A stretch of 35,887 nucleotides of DNA, from assembly GCF_010894475.1 (NCBI RefSeq), contig NZ_JAAIYB010000029.1, positions 1 to 35,887 of the forward strand. Direction: 5' to 3'. Below, piece after piece: positions 6,731-16,770 of this stretch. The position numbers were made by a program, and so were the translations under genes. The notes below the pieces were generated by a model. The model was not told where the DNA came from. It did no database searches and saw only the letters and a list, made by a program, of their open reading frames with translations. Source of the stretch: Myxococcus vastator. Its GTDB lineage: Bacteria > Myxococcota > Myxococcia > Myxococcales > Myxococcaceae. Position 1 is the first letter of the stretch, and the number at the start of each line of letters is the position of its first letter.

Positions 6731-9700
6731 TCAGCCCTCCCAGGTCGCGAGCATGGCGCGCACCCGTGCATACCTCTGGAGCAGCGCCGCGCGGTGCGCA
6801 CTGAGCAACACCATGGAACCAATGACCATCAGTCCCAGAACGAACAGCGAGGCCGCGGCAATCCGGTGGTCCCGCATGCCGAAGCGCACCAGGTTGGCGG
6901 CGATGCACGTCACCAGGAACGCCGTGCCCAGGTACACGTAGGAGCGAATGCGCAGCGCGATGCCACACGCCACGCCCACCACGCAGAGCGTGACGCACAG
7001 GAGCATCGAGCCGCCGTCATTGAACATGAGCGGCTTCCAGGCCCCCGCCACGTAGATGGCGGTGACGGCCAGCGCGCGCAGCCGGGCATAGGTCTCCTCC
7101 TCGATGGCCTCCCGGAACACGCGCAGCAGCGCGAGCAGGGAGAGCCCCGCGGGGATGACATAGAACTGCGCCTCTCCCGCGCCCGTCCCCCGCCACACCA
7201 GCAGCAGCGCCGCGTTGAACGCCACCACCGACGTCAGCGACGCCAGACCCCGGTGCCGCGGGTGCGTGGCCAGCGCGGCGAAGTGCGCGGCATACCCCAC
7301 CATCAGCGCCGCGACGTGAAGGGGCTCGCCCCACGGAGCGGAGAGCAACCCCGCCATCGGGAAGAGGTACGCGCCCAACAAGGCGGGTCGGCGGAAACAC
7401 GCCAGGGAGGAACCCTCGCGCTGCGCGAAGAAGTAGAGGCCGGTGAACAGCGCGCCGCCCACCAGGGCCGCCAGGCTGTCGCCGGGGCCCGGGTGCGCCC
7501 CCATTCCCAGCATGCGAACGGAGAGATAGCCCAGCGCGAGCACCGCCTGCGCCAGGTAGGCGGACGCCTCTTCCTTCTCCGTGGCCGCGCGGCGGACCAG
7601 GGCGACGAGCAGCACGCCCAGCGCCACGCTCGCCACCAGGCCCTCGCGGAGCGCGCCCAGCGACGTGTCCACGAGCGCCAGCCCCGCCATCACCTCGAAG
7701 AGCGCCACCCCGGCGAAGCCGTGCCCCACGCTCCGGCGCCGCGACCTGCCGGCCACGAAGAGTGAGAGGGCCGCGAGCAGCGCGCTGGCCGCGCCGAAGT
7801 ACGGAAGGATGAACGCCGCGCCCCGGCCGCTGGAGTACACCGCGCCCAGGTACAGCAGCCATCCGTGCACGGCGGCGAGCGAGGCCAGCCACCCCACCAC
7901 CTCACGCTCGCGGCGCCGCCACACCACGGCCCACGCCGCGCCCACGCCGAAGAGGAACGTCAGCGGGGTGCCCACGTGCTCCAGCTCGCGCAAGCCCGCG
8001 AGCGACAGCAGCGCCAGCACCCAGCCGCCATGGTGCAGCGAGGCGCCCACGCGCCCACCGCGAGCGTCCACGAGCGCCCCGATGAGGCACAGCGCCAGCC
8101 CTGTTCCGCTGACGACAGCGGGCACCCACAGCGGGTCCACGGCGGCGACGAGCGAGGCCCCCAGCAACGCGGTGGCCACGTTGGCCATCCACCGCTCCCG
8201 CGTCACCATCAACACACATGCCGTCACCGCGGCGCCCACCGCCACCGGCAGCGGCAACGAGCCAGGGCCCACCAGGAGCAGGCGCTCCAGCAGCAGCACG
8301 CCCAACGCGCCAGCGCTGCCCACCCACAGCGGCTCGCTCCAGGTGTCCTCCAGCGGAGGCAACACCTTCGCGAAGGCCCGCGTGAGCGCGCGCTGGATGT
8401 CCCCGGACTGGCACACGGCGGACGCCACGGCCGCGCCCAGCACCACGGCGATGACGGACAGGCCCGCGTCGAACCCTCGCTCGAGCAGCGCACTCACGCT
8501 GGACGCGCCCATGGGCGCCAGCGCCAACGCCCAGATGGCGGGCGCCAGCAGCCAGCGCTGAGACAGCAGGAACGCGGCCAGCGTCAGCACCCCCGCCAGC
8601 GTGGCCAACTGAGACGGCGTGGGCGAATCGATGACGGGCAGCGCCGCGAGGATGAGCGCCGACACGACGACCCAGGGCCGCAGCGCCTTGTCCGGCGCGC
8701 TCCGGAAGAACGCCCAGACGCGAGCGGGCCAATGCGTCTCCGCGATGGCCAGCGCGAGCAACAGGCCAATGACGAGGGGACGGGCCGCTGGGAAGAAGAG
8801 GAAGACCAGCGCGGAGCCACACACGCGCAAGCTGGGGCGCGCTCCGGGCATCAGCGCCAGCGACGCCAACAGCACATAGAGCGCCGTGGGGACATGGTAC
8901 GGCCTGAGCTCGACGACGAGCACGGGCAGCGCCACCCCGGCGAGCCAGCCCTGCATCCACGCGGACAGCGCCTGGCGAGGGGCCTCCTCACGCGAGCGCA
9001 GCAGCAGCGACGCCGCGACGGGGACGTGCGCCACGACCCGCACCAGCGCCAGGCTCAGCAGCGGGAGCGCCTGAATCCACGCGGGCAACTCGCCGCCCAC
9101 CACCGCGATGCCCACGAAGGAATACGGGACGGGGAGCGACGCGAAGAACGGCTGCCGGTTGGCGCGCGTCCAGAGCAGGGGCAGCACACAGGTGCCCACG
9201 AGCAGCAACGGCAGCCCCGCGTCGTCCCACTTCACCACCGCGACACCCAGCACCCCAGCGGCGGCCACCGTCGCAGCCAGGGCGAAGCGGTGACCACCCG
9301 CCCCCACGCGCGAGACGGCGGGGACCTCCTCCAGCACGGCCAGGAGACTCAACACCCCGGCGAGGCACAACAACGGCACGGCGCCGAAGCTGAACGTCGC
9401 GATGAGCGCATAGAGCGCGGCCACGGAGACACTCAGCGCCGCGGGCAAGACGCGCGCGGTGAGCAGCGCCGCGAGCGCCGCCCCCAGCAGGAGGGGCGCG
9501 TGCTCCGATGAACGCGTGCCCAGCAGGGCCGTCAGCGGGAAGACGAGCGCGACGAGCCCGGCGACCGTCGCGCTGAGGCTGCGGCCCCACCGCGCCGCGG
9601 CGACGGAGGCGCCCAGGGCCCAGCAGCAGAACAGCGCCACGGACAGGCCCGGCGACATCCAGCCACCCCATGGCGAATAGAGCTTCGGGATGTCGTGCAC

Positions 9701-12283
9701 CAGCGCCAGGGCCGACATGAGCACGGCGAGGGGACGCACCACCGGGAAGGTCCGCGACGCCACCGCCACCGCGCCCGCGGACACCAGGATGACGCCAGCC
9801 AGCCCCGGCACCCGGGCCAGCACGCCCCAGGGAATCGCGAGCACCGCGTAGAAGACACCCGGCAGCCCCAACCACCGCACCAGCCCACCCCGCAGCCCCA
9901 GCAACGCGAGTCCGAGCGCCACCGCCGCGAGCGTGGGCGCCACCGCCGCGGACGACAGCTCACCCGCTAGCTTCGGGAGCACGGCCGCCGCCAGCACGGA
10001 CGCCAGCGCCATGAGGGAGGCGCGCTGGAGCACCCAGGCGACGAGCACCGCGGCGGCGCCACACAGGGCCATGCCCGTCACGGCCGTGAAGCCCTCGCCG
10101 GCCACCAGGCCCATGAGGAACCCCGCCATGGCCACCACGCCCACGACGGCGCCCAGCAGCACGCGCGTGCGCGCGGTGCACAGCATGCTCACCGCGGCGA
10201 GCACCAGGGCCAGCGCCCCCGAGGCGACCGCGCCGACGGACGCGCCCAGGACGGCGTAGGCCTGGAAGGGCAGGAACAGCGCCAGCCCCGCCCCCACCAT
10301 CGTCAGGAAGAAGCGCTCCACCAGCAGGCCCAGGACGAGACACAGCACCGCCAGCGCCAGCGCGCTCCAGAAGGAGGGCCGGGCGTCCGGCCCCGTCATG
10401 CCCAGGAAGACGAAGAGCGGGCTGGCCACCGCGGTGGCGCGCAGCAGCACCTCCGCCAGCGCGAGGTCCCGCGCGTTGCCCGTGCGCTGGCCTCGCCACA
10501 GCCGCGAGACGGCGAACAGCGCGCCCGCGCAGATGAAGGGCAGCGCGGACAGCGCTCCGAACTGAAGGGGCAGCGGCTCGGTGACATAGCCGAGCCAGGC
10601 CTTCACCGTATCGATGAGGCGACGCACCGGCCCGGGGATGAGCTGGGAGAAGGAGGCATAGGCGAGGTACGTGCTCGCGTAGGCCGCGTAGACCCACCGG
10701 ATGCGGGCGACGCCGCCGCGCGACAGCGACAGCGACGTCCACGAGACGACCGCCGCCGTGACGAAGAACGCTGGCGCCGGGGCCATCGCCGCGGCGATGA
10801 GGCAGGTGGCCTGCAGTGACACCGCGCCCATGGACAGCGAATCCGCGCCCCGCTCGGCCTCCAGGGTGCGGAAGCGCAACGCGGTGGCCAGGAGAAAGGC
10901 GCCGAACGGGGCATAGGTGCCCACGGAGACCGCCACGTCCGCGTCCGCCAGCGCGACATGCAGGCGCGTGAAATAGAGGAGCAGCAGGTACAGCGGCGCG
11001 GCGACGACGAAAGCGAGCGCGGTGCCCTCTCGCGGCGCGGGTGACGGACGCGAGGACAAGAGGAAGAAGAGCACGCACGGCAGGACGTTGAGCCACAGCG
11101 CCAGGCCGCCCAGCCCCACGGCGAGCGGCGCCAACCCCATCATCAAGGTGCTGACCACGAGCGCCAGTTGGATGAAGGGACGGGACGTGGAATCAAAGGC
11201 CTCCAGCGGCTTGCGCGCCAGGAAGGCCGCCACGCCCGCCCACACCAGCAGCGCGGGAATGAGCAATCCGGTGCCAACGCCTCCCAACTGGAAGACGTCC
11301 CCCAGGCCCATGGGTCCCAGCGCGATGCCCGCGAGCGGAGCCACGGCCGAGCCGATGAGCCCCAGGATGTTCCCCGGCTTGCGCAGCGCCTCGCGCCTGG
11401 CGAGGAACGCGCCCCAGATGGTGAAGCCCGCGGAGTAACCCGCCGTCAGCCCGAACACCGTGAGCGAGCGGCCGTCGGACGACATCCCCGCCCAACTCTC
11501 GAACACGAGGTAGAGGGCGCTGGAGAGGATGAGGAAGGCCCCGATGAACCACATGAGGCTCTCGTAGAGGAACGGCCTCCACACGCGATTCCAGGTGGAG
11601 GTCTCCTCGACGAGGCGCGCGGTGAGGCTCCGCGCTGGCGGCGGCTCCGCGTAGGGCTCCGCCGGGTTCTCGGGCAGCGGCATCCAGACAGGCGGGGCCG
11701 CTGGGAGCGGGGCATCCACGTGCTCGGGCGCGGCCTCCACGCTTGCGTCGGCCTCCGGCTCGGACGGGTGCGATGGCGCCGCGACGCCCACTGGCTCCGA
11801 CGAAGCAGCCGCTTCGGCCCGGACCTGCGCTTCGGAGAGTCCCGGCGCCTCCACGGCGGGAGTCACCTCGGCCACCGGCTCTACGGACGCGGCCTCCCGC
11901 GGCGCGGAAGGCTCCTGCTTTGATGCGACGGCAGCGGACGCCATGACCGCATCCGTCACGGCCTCCGCTGGCACCGCGACGTCCGCGTGCGCCACGGCCG
12001 TCGGAGCCACGACGCTGACCGCCTCCGCTGAGCCCGCTGCAGGCAGCTCCGTCAGGACCGCGAGGAGGATGCGCGCCTGCCGCTCATACCGCTCCGAGAT
12101 GAAGCGCCGGACGTTGGAAGGAACCTCCGAGGACTCCCATCGCGTCAGCTCATCGAGCAGGAATTGAACGTGCGTCAGCTCCGCTTCGATGACCCCACGC
12201 GCGCGCTCCGTCATCCGCGCGCCACACAACGCACACCAGAAGTCCTTGCCACGCCGCTCTTCGCGGCAGTCAGCGCAGTACAT
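6731..12283 (-). CDS. Giant polytopic membrane protein with N-terminal zinc ribbon
   Basis: The ATG at 12283 is preferred over one at 12313 because AGGGGG lies five bases upstream; it gives 1850 residues. The N-terminus is a zinc ribbon (Cys3, Cys6, Cys17, Cys20). Next come a short charged helical part (about 25-75), an Ala/Val/Pro/Glu-rich low-complexity linker (to about 225), and then almost unbroken hydrophobic helices from about residue 240 to 1835, by eye several dozen membrane spans. The few soluble loops are short. I recognise no transporter or enzyme motif; very large DUF2339-like proteins have a similar look, but I cannot assign it to that family. It should sit in the inner membrane with the ribbon in the cytoplasm. 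Its composition matches the host, so it is not a recent import. Confidence 0.85.
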   Translation of the reverse strand: MYCADCREERRGKDFWCALCGARMTERARGVIEAELTHVQFLLDELTRWESSEVPSNVRRFISERYERQARILLAVLTELPAAGSAEAVSVVAPTAVAHADVAVPAEAVTDAVMASAAVASKQEPSAPREAASVEPVAEVTPAVEAPGLSEAQVRAEAAASSEPVGVAAPSHPSEPEADASVEAAPEHVDAPLPAAPPVWMPLPENPAEPYAEPPPARSLTARLVEETSTWNRVWRPFLYESLMWFIGAFLILSSALYLVFESWAGMSSDGRSLTVFGLTAGYSAGFTIWGAFLARREALRKPGNILGLIGSAVAPLAGIALGPMGLGDVFQLGGVGTGLLIPALLVWAGVAAFLARKPLEAFDSTSRPFIQLALVVSTLMMGLAPLAVGLGGLALWLNVLPCVLFFLLSSRPSPAPREGTALAFVVAAPLYLLLLYFTRLHVALADADVAVSVGTYAPFGAFLLATALRFRTLEAERGADSLSMGAVSLQATCLIAAAMAPAPAFFVTAAVVSWTSLSLSRGGVARIRWVYAAYASTYLAYASFSQLIPGPVRRLIDTVKAWLGYVTEPLPLQFGALSALPFICAGALFAVSRLWRGQRTGNARDLALAEVLLRATAVASPLFVFLGMTGPDARPSFWSALALAVLCLVLGLLVERFFLTMVGAGLALFLPFQAYAVLGASVGAVASGALALVLAAVSMLCTARTRVLLGAVVGVVAMAGFLMGLVAGEGFTAVTGMALCGAAAVLVAWVLQRASLMALASVLAAAVLPKLAGELSSAAVAPTLAAVALGLALLGLRGGLVRWLGLPGVFYAVLAIPWGVLARVPGLAGVILVSAGAVAVASRTFPVVRPLAVLMSALALVHDIPKLYSPWGGWMSPGLSVALFCCWALGASVAAARWGRSLSATVAGLVALVFPLTALLGTRSSEHAPLLLGAALAALLTARVLPAALSVSVAALYALIATFSFGAVPLLCLAGVLSLLAVLEEVPAVSRVGAGGHRFALAATVAAAGVLGVAVVKWDDAGLPLLLVGTCVLPLLWTRANRQPFFASLPVPYSFVGIAVVGGELPAWIQALPLLSLALVRVVAHVPVAASLLLRSREEAPRQALSAWMQGWLAGVALPVLVVELRPYHVPTALYVLLASLALMPGARPSLRVCGSALVFLFFPAARPLVIGLLLALAIAETHWPARVWAFFRSAPDKALRPWVVVSALILAALPVIDSPTPSQLATLAGVLTLAAFLLSQRWLLAPAIWALALAPMGASSVSALLERGFDAGLSVIAVVLGAAVASAVCQSGDIQRALTRAFAKVLPPLEDTWSEPLWVGSAGALGVLLLERLLLVGPGSLPLPVAVGAAVTACVLMVTRERWMANVATALLGASLVAAVDPLWVPAVVSGTGLALCLIGALVDARGGRVGASLHHGGWVLALLSLAGLRELEHVGTPLTFLFGVGAAWAVVWRRREREVVGWLASLAAVHGWLLYLGAVYSSGRGAAFILPYFGAASALLAALSLFVAGRSRRRSVGHGFAGVALFEVMAGLALVDTSLGALREGLVASVALGVLLVALVRRAATEKEEASAYLAQAVLALGYLSVRMLGMGAHPGPGDSLAALVGGALFTGLYFFAQREGSSLACFRRPALLGAYLFPMAGLLSAPWGEPLHVAALMVGYAAHFAALATHPRHRGLASLTSVVAFNAALLLVWRGTGAGEAQFYVIPAGLSLLALLRVFREAIEEETYARLRALAVTAIYVAGAWKPLMFNDGGSMLLCVTLCVVGVACGIALRIRSYVYLGTAFLVTCIAANLVRFGMRDHRIAAASLFVLGLMVIGSMVLLSAHRAALLQRYARVRAMLATWEG

Positions 12284-12392
12284 GCATCCCCCTCGATACA
12301 ACGAACATGCCATTCAAGAGGCCGTCGCGTACAGGCACAGCCACGAGGCAGGGGGAGGCGTACACGTGCACGGTGCCTCACGCCCGTGACAC

Positions 12393-12412
12393 CTGTGCAT
12401 CCGGTTGCACAG
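12393..12412. promoter_or_regulatory. Operator-like dyad between divergent genes
   Basis: CTGTGCA and TGCACAG form a perfect 7-base inverted repeat around a 6-base centre. It lies 66 bases before the acetyltransferase ATG and about 110 bases before the giant membrane protein start, where a repressor or activator could govern both. The function is inferred from position only. Confidence 0.35.
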
Positions 12413-12478
12413 CCCGTGCGTGAGCGTCAACGCACCCGACGCTGGCCCCCTGGCCCCGGCTGTGAAACCGTCGCGTGC

Positions 12479-12985
12479 ATGAGCACGGAAGCGCTGACGC
12501 TGCGACACATTGAAGCAAGGGATGACGCGGCGGTGGCCAGCGTCATCCGGACGGTGATGCCGGAGTTCGGCGCGGACGGCCCTGGCTTCGCCATCCACGA
12601 CCCTGAGGTGTCCGCGATGACCGCCGCCTACTCCCGGCCCCGGCACGCCTACTTCGTCGTGGAGCGGGCGGGGCGCATCATCGGCGGCGGCGGAATCGCA
12701 CCGCTGGAGGGCGGAGACGCGGGCGTCTGCGAGCTGCGGAAGATGTACTTCCTCCCCGAGGCCCGGGGCCTCGGCCAGGGCGAGCGCCTGCTCCGGCGCT
12801 GCCTGGAGTTCGCGCGTGAGGCGGGCTTCCAGCGCTGCTACCTGGAGACGCTCGCGGGAATGCAGCAGGCCCAGAAGCTCTACCGCCGCATGGGCTTCGA
12901 GCCGCTGTGCGCACCCATGGGCAGCACGGGCCACTTCGGCTGCGACCACTGGTACGCCCGGGACCTGTCAAAGCCGCTCGACTGA
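12479..12985 (+). CDS. GNAT family N-acetyltransferase
   Basis: The 168-residue protein spans one complete GNAT domain and would transfer an acetyl group from acetyl-CoA to an unknown amine. The acetyl-CoA-binding motif A is clear: ELRKMYFLPEARG then GLGQGERLL, the R/Q-x-x-G-x-G/A loop, followed by the helix of motif B with YRRMGFEPL near the end. A beta strand with GGGGIAPLEGG precedes motif A. The start is the ATG at 12479, since the family normally begins with a short strand like LTLRHIEARD about six residues in; no good Shine-Dalgarno is seen. The gene is divergent from the giant membrane protein and converges on the PLD gene with only 22 bases between stops. The substrate is unknown. Confidence 0.88.
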   Translation: MSTEALTLRHIEARDDAAVASVIRTVMPEFGADGPGFAIHDPEVSAMTAAYSRPRHAYFVVERAGRIIGGGGIAPLEGGDAGVCELRKMYFLPEARGLGQGERLLRRCLEFAREAGFQRCYLETLAGMQQAQKLYRRMGFEPLCAPMGSTGHFGCDHWYARDLSKPLD

Positions 12986-13007
12986 CGAAGACGGACGCGC
13001 GCTGACG

Positions 13008-14282
13008 CTACCGGTCCTGCCCCACGAGCTGCGTCGCCCGGCGGGCCAGCCGCCGCCAGGGGTTGGTGCGGCCCCCGTTCTCCAGCGTGATTTCCTTCGA
13101 GTGCCGCAGGTCCCTGGCCCAGCACCGCGCCAGCTTGCGGACGAAGGACGCGTCGTGGATGACGAGCGAGCCCTCCTTCAGCTTGTTGAGCGACAGCGAG
13201 TCCATGTTGGTGGAGCCCACCACGGCGAGCCAGTCGTCCACGAGCAGCGTCTTCGCGTGCATCATCGACGGCTGGTACTCCCAGATGCGCACGCCCGCGG
13301 CCAGCAGCCGCTCATACGTCGACCGCTGGGACGCCCTCACGACGGGCACGTCATGGTTGGGCCCCGGCCCCAGGACGCGAACCTCCACGCCCTGGCGGCA
13401 CTTCTCCTCCAGCTGCTCCAGAATCGCGTTGGGCGGTGAGAAGTACGCGTTGGCAATCCAGATGCGCTCACGCGCGGCGCCAATCACGATGCGAATCATG
13501 CGCTCCGCATCGGTGAGGCCCAGCCTGCCCGCGCTGTCGATGAAGCCCGCGGCGCAGGGGCCCGCGGGCTCCGCTTCCGGAAAGGCGCTGGGCGGAATCA
13601 ACCCGCCGCCCGACTCCTGCCAGTGCCGGGAGAACGACAACTGCATGCGGCGCACCTCGGGCCCCTCGACGCGGACGTGCGTGTCGCGCCACTCATCCGG
13701 CTTCAGGCCGTCGCCTTCCCACACCTTCCAGATGCCGAAGCCGCCTGTGTAGCCAATGCGCCCGTCGACGATGACGAGCTTCTGGTGGCTGCGCCCCAGG
13801 AGGCGCCCCAGCACCTTGCCCGCCAGGAGCCGGTAGTAGTGGACCTCCACCCCGGCCTCCGTGAGCACCGTCTCCACCTTCTGGTCGAAGTCCCGGTCGC
13901 CGCGAATCTCCTCGCTGCCCACCGGGTCCACCACCACGCGGCACGCCACGCCCGCCCGGGCGCGCTCCACCAGCGCCTCCACGATGCGGTCCGACAGCTC
14001 ACAGGGCCGCCAGATGTACACCAGGACGTGCACGCTGCTCCGGGCGGCGCGGATGTCCTCCAGCATGCGCTCGAAGACGGCGCTGTTCTCCAGCAGCTCC
14101 AGCGAGTGTCCGGGAATCAGCCCCACGCCCGTGGACTGGTACAGCGCGAACGAGAACGCCTCCGGCCCTGGCGGCAGCGTGAAGGGGCCCTTCATCTCAT
14201 GGCGCTCGCGCTCCGCGCCGTCAGAGAAGCCCAGCGCCCCGGGCTTGGGAATCAGCGCCTCCAGCTCCTGCATTTCATCCAT
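13008..14282 (-). CDS. Phospholipase D superfamily protein, cardiolipin synthase-like
   Basis: This 424-residue protein contains two PLD (HKD) motifs, the hallmark of bacterial cardiolipin synthases, which join two phosphatidylglycerols or exchange phosphatidyl groups. Motif 1 has His166, Lys168 and Asp173 (SHQKLVIVDG, followed by GYTGGFG); motif 2 has His342, Lys344 and Asp349 (MHAKTLLVDD, followed by GSTNMD). Both are intact, so an active enzyme is expected. No N-terminal membrane helices are present, unlike ClsA and like ClsB-type enzymes, so it would act as a peripheral inner-membrane protein. The start at 14282 (ATG) could also be the ATG three codons in, which has GGATGA just ahead. It is divergent from the acyl-CoA oxidase gene. 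Confidence 0.9.
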   Translation of the reverse strand: MDEMQELEALIPKPGALGFSDGAERERHEMKGPFTLPPGPEAFSFALYQSTGVGLIPGHSLELLENSAVFERMLEDIRAARSSVHVLVYIWRPCELSDRIVEALVERARAGVACRVVVDPVGSEEIRGDRDFDQKVETVLTEAGVEVHYYRLLAGKVLGRLLGRSHQKLVIVDGRIGYTGGFGIWKVWEGDGLKPDEWRDTHVRVEGPEVRRMQLSFSRHWQESGGGLIPPSAFPEAEPAGPCAAGFIDSAGRLGLTDAERMIRIVIGAARERIWIANAYFSPPNAILEQLEEKCRQGVEVRVLGPGPNHDVPVVRASQRSTYERLLAAGVRIWEYQPSMMHAKTLLVDDWLAVVGSTNMDSLSLNKLKEGSLVIHDASFVRKLARCWARDLRHSKEITLENGGRTNPWRRLARRATQLVGQDR

Positions 14283-14423
14283 ACGGGCAAGCTAGGGATG
14301 CCTCCCTCCGCCCGGAATGCCTCGCCTGCCCGCCTGCCTCCAGCCCGGCGCACGCTTCCCGTTGCCGCGCGGCGCCATGCTGGCCACACTGCGCCCGTCC
14401 TCTCGCTTCCAGGAGCGCCGACC

Positions 14424-16757
14424 ATGGTGGATGACACCCGTCCGACAGCCCACGAGCTTCTGTCCCTTCCTCGCCTCGCGCCGCTCGTGCCCATGCTGTA
14501 CGTGGCCTGGACGGACGGGGAGCTCACGTCGGAGGAGCTTCGCGCCATGGGCTCCGCCGCCCGCGAGCAGCCCTGGCTCGACCTGCGCGCCAACGCCGTA
14601 CTGGCGCGCTGGCTGGACCCGCTGATGCCGCCCAGCCCCGGGGAGCTGGCCCAGGTGCGCGAGCACATCCGCCGCACCGCGGAGCGCCTGTCCCACAGCG
14701 AACACAACAACCTCGCCGAGCTGGGCGCGCGGCTCGCCCAGGTGGGCAACGGCGACGAGGCCCTGCCCGCCCCCATGCCGGAGCTGACGCGCGCGCTGGC
14801 GCAGCTGGAGGCGTCCCTGGGCGTCTCCGGCAGCGAGGCCGTCCGCTCGCTCGTCCCCGCCGCCTCGCCCAGCCGCACCCACGAGGGCACGCCCACCTCC
14901 TTCGACCCGGAGGCCCTGCGCGCGGTGCTGGACCGCACGTACCCGGAGACGCGCGCCCAGGTGCGCCAGTGGCTGGCGGACCCGGCCTTCCGCTACACGG
15001 ACACCCGCGACACGACGAAGTACCGCGACCAGGTGCTCGCCTGGCTCAAGGCCATGGCCGACCAGGGCCTGGGCCGCATCGCCTTCCCCGCGGGCAAGGA
15101 GGCGAGCGCGGACCTGGGCGCCTTCGTCACCGCCTTCGAGACGATGGCCTATTTCGACCTGAGCCTCGTCATCAAGGCCGGCGTCCACTTCGGCCTCTTC
15201 GGCGCCAGCATCCTCTTCCTCGGCACCGAGAAGCACCACCAGAAGTACCTGCCCCAGGTGGCCTCGCTGGAGCTGCCCGGCTGCTTCGCCATGAGCGAGC
15301 TGGGCCACGGCTCCAACGTCCGGGACGTGGAGACGGTGGCCCGCTACGACGCGGAGGCCGGCGAGTTCGTGGTGCACACGCCGACGGAGACGGCGCGCAA
15401 GGAGTGGATTGGCAACGCCGCGCGGCACGGCCGCATCGCCACCGTGTTCGCCCAGCTCGAGGTCGGCGGCAGGGCGCTGGGCGTCCACGCGCTGCTGGTG
15501 CCGCTGCGCGACCCGGCCGGCAAGGTGCTGCCCGGCGTTCGCATCGAGGACTGCGGCGAGAAGATGGGCCTCAACGGCGTGGACAACGGCCGCATCTGGT
15601 TCGAGCACGTCCGCGTCCCGCGGGAGAACCTGCTGGACCGCTTCGGACAGGTGAACGCGCAGGGCGAATACACCAGCTCCATCACCGGCGACTCCAAGCG
15701 CTTCTTCACCATGCTGGGCACGCTGGTGGCGGGCCGGGTGAGCGTGGCCGCCGCGGCGCTGAGCGCGGCCAAGAGCGGGCTCACCATCGCCGTGCGCTAC
15801 GGTGACTTGCGGCGCCAGTTCGGCCCCGCGGGCGACAAGGAGTTCCGCCTGCTGGACCACCAGGCCCACCAGCGCCGCCTGCTCAAGCCCCTGGCCAAGA
15901 CGTACGCGGTGGACTTCGCGCTCGAATACCTCGTCGAGCGCTACGTGAAGCGCACCGAGGAGGACGCGCGCGAGGTGGAGTCCCTGGCGGCCGGCCTCAA
16001 GGCCTACAGCACCTGGCACACCACCGCCGTCCTCCAGGAGGCGCGCGAGGCGTGCGGCGGCCAGGGCTACCTCGAAGCCAACCGGCTGGCCGCGCTGAAG
16101 GCGGACACCGACGTGTTCACCACCTTTGAAGGCGACAACACGGTGCTGATGCAGCTGGTCGCCAAGGGCCTGCTCACTGGCTACAAGCAGCGCTTCGAGG
16201 ACGACCGCGTCTTCGCCGTGCTGAAGCTGCTGGCCGACCGGGCCACCACCGTGGTGGACCGCAACCCCTTCGCCGCGCGGCGCACCGACAGCGACCACCT
16301 GCGCGACAACGACTACCACCTGCGCGCGCTGCGCTTCCGTGAAGAGGAGCTGCTGGCCACCGTGTCCAAGCGCCTCCGCAAGCGGCTGAGCGCGGGCGTG
16401 GAGGCCTTCGAGGCCTTCAACCAGGTCCAGGTCCACCTGCTGGAGCTGGCGCACGCCCACGTGGAGCGGCTGGTGCTGGAGCAGTTCCTCAAGGGCGTGG
16501 CCGACGTGAAGGAGCCCGGCCTGAAGACGGTGCTGGGGCGCCTGTGCGACCTCTACGGCCTGTCCTGCCTGGAGTCCGCCAGCGGCTGGTTCCAGGAGCA
16601 CGGGTGGTTCGAGGCCGCCAAGGCGAAGGCCATCCGCAAGGAGGTGACGCACCTGTGCGCCGAGCTGCGCCCGGACGCGGTGGCGCTGGTGAACGCGTTT
16701 GGAGTACCGGACACCTGCCTGGCCGCCCCCATCGGATTGGGCCACCTGTCGCCATGA
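14424..16757 (+). CDS. Acyl-CoA oxidase/dehydrogenase with N-terminal TerB-like domain
   Basis: The 777-residue flavoprotein would introduce the first double bond of fatty-acid beta-oxidation into acyl-CoA. The ATG at 14424 is chosen because AGGAG lies upstream; the frame is open further back but overlaps the PLD gene. Residues about 15-100 resemble a TerB-like helical domain (MLYVAWTDGELTSEEL). The oxidase part starts near 170: FAMSELGHGSN (about 289-299, flavin/substrate binding), GLNGVDNGRIWF, and the catalytic-base region TFEGDNTVLMQ with Glu569, as in peroxisomal acyl-CoA oxidases. A C-terminal helical ACOX-type domain fills about 610-777. Short-chain dehydrogenases are about 380 residues, so the length favours the oxidase branch. 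Whether it passes electrons to O2 or to ETF cannot be read. Confidence 0.92.
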   Translation: MVDDTRPTAHELLSLPRLAPLVPMLYVAWTDGELTSEELRAMGSAAREQPWLDLRANAVLARWLDPLMPPSPGELAQVREHIRRTAERLSHSEHNNLAELGARLAQVGNGDEALPAPMPELTRALAQLEASLGVSGSEAVRSLVPAASPSRTHEGTPTSFDPEALRAVLDRTYPETRAQVRQWLADPAFRYTDTRDTTKYRDQVLAWLKAMADQGLGRIAFPAGKEASADLGAFVTAFETMAYFDLSLVIKAGVHFGLFGASILFLGTEKHHQKYLPQVASLELPGCFAMSELGHGSNVRDVETVARYDAEAGEFVVHTPTETARKEWIGNAARHGRIATVFAQLEVGGRALGVHALLVPLRDPAGKVLPGVRIEDCGEKMGLNGVDNGRIWFEHVRVPRENLLDRFGQVNAQGEYTSSITGDSKRFFTMLGTLVAGRVSVAAAALSAAKSGLTIAVRYGDLRRQFGPAGDKEFRLLDHQAHQRRLLKPLAKTYAVDFALEYLVERYVKRTEEDAREVESLAAGLKAYSTWHTTAVLQEAREACGGQGYLEANRLAALKADTDVFTTFEGDNTVLMQLVAKGLLTGYKQRFEDDRVFAVLKLLADRATTVVDRNPFAARRTDSDHLRDNDYHLRALRFREEELLATVSKRLRKRLSAGVEAFEAFNQVQVHLLELAHAHVERLVLEQFLKGVADVKEPGLKTVLGRLCDLYGLSCLESASGWFQEHGWFEAAKAKAIRKEVTHLCAELRPDAVALVNAFGVPDTCLAAPIGLGHLSP

Positions 16758-16770
16758 GGTGAACGTTTGA

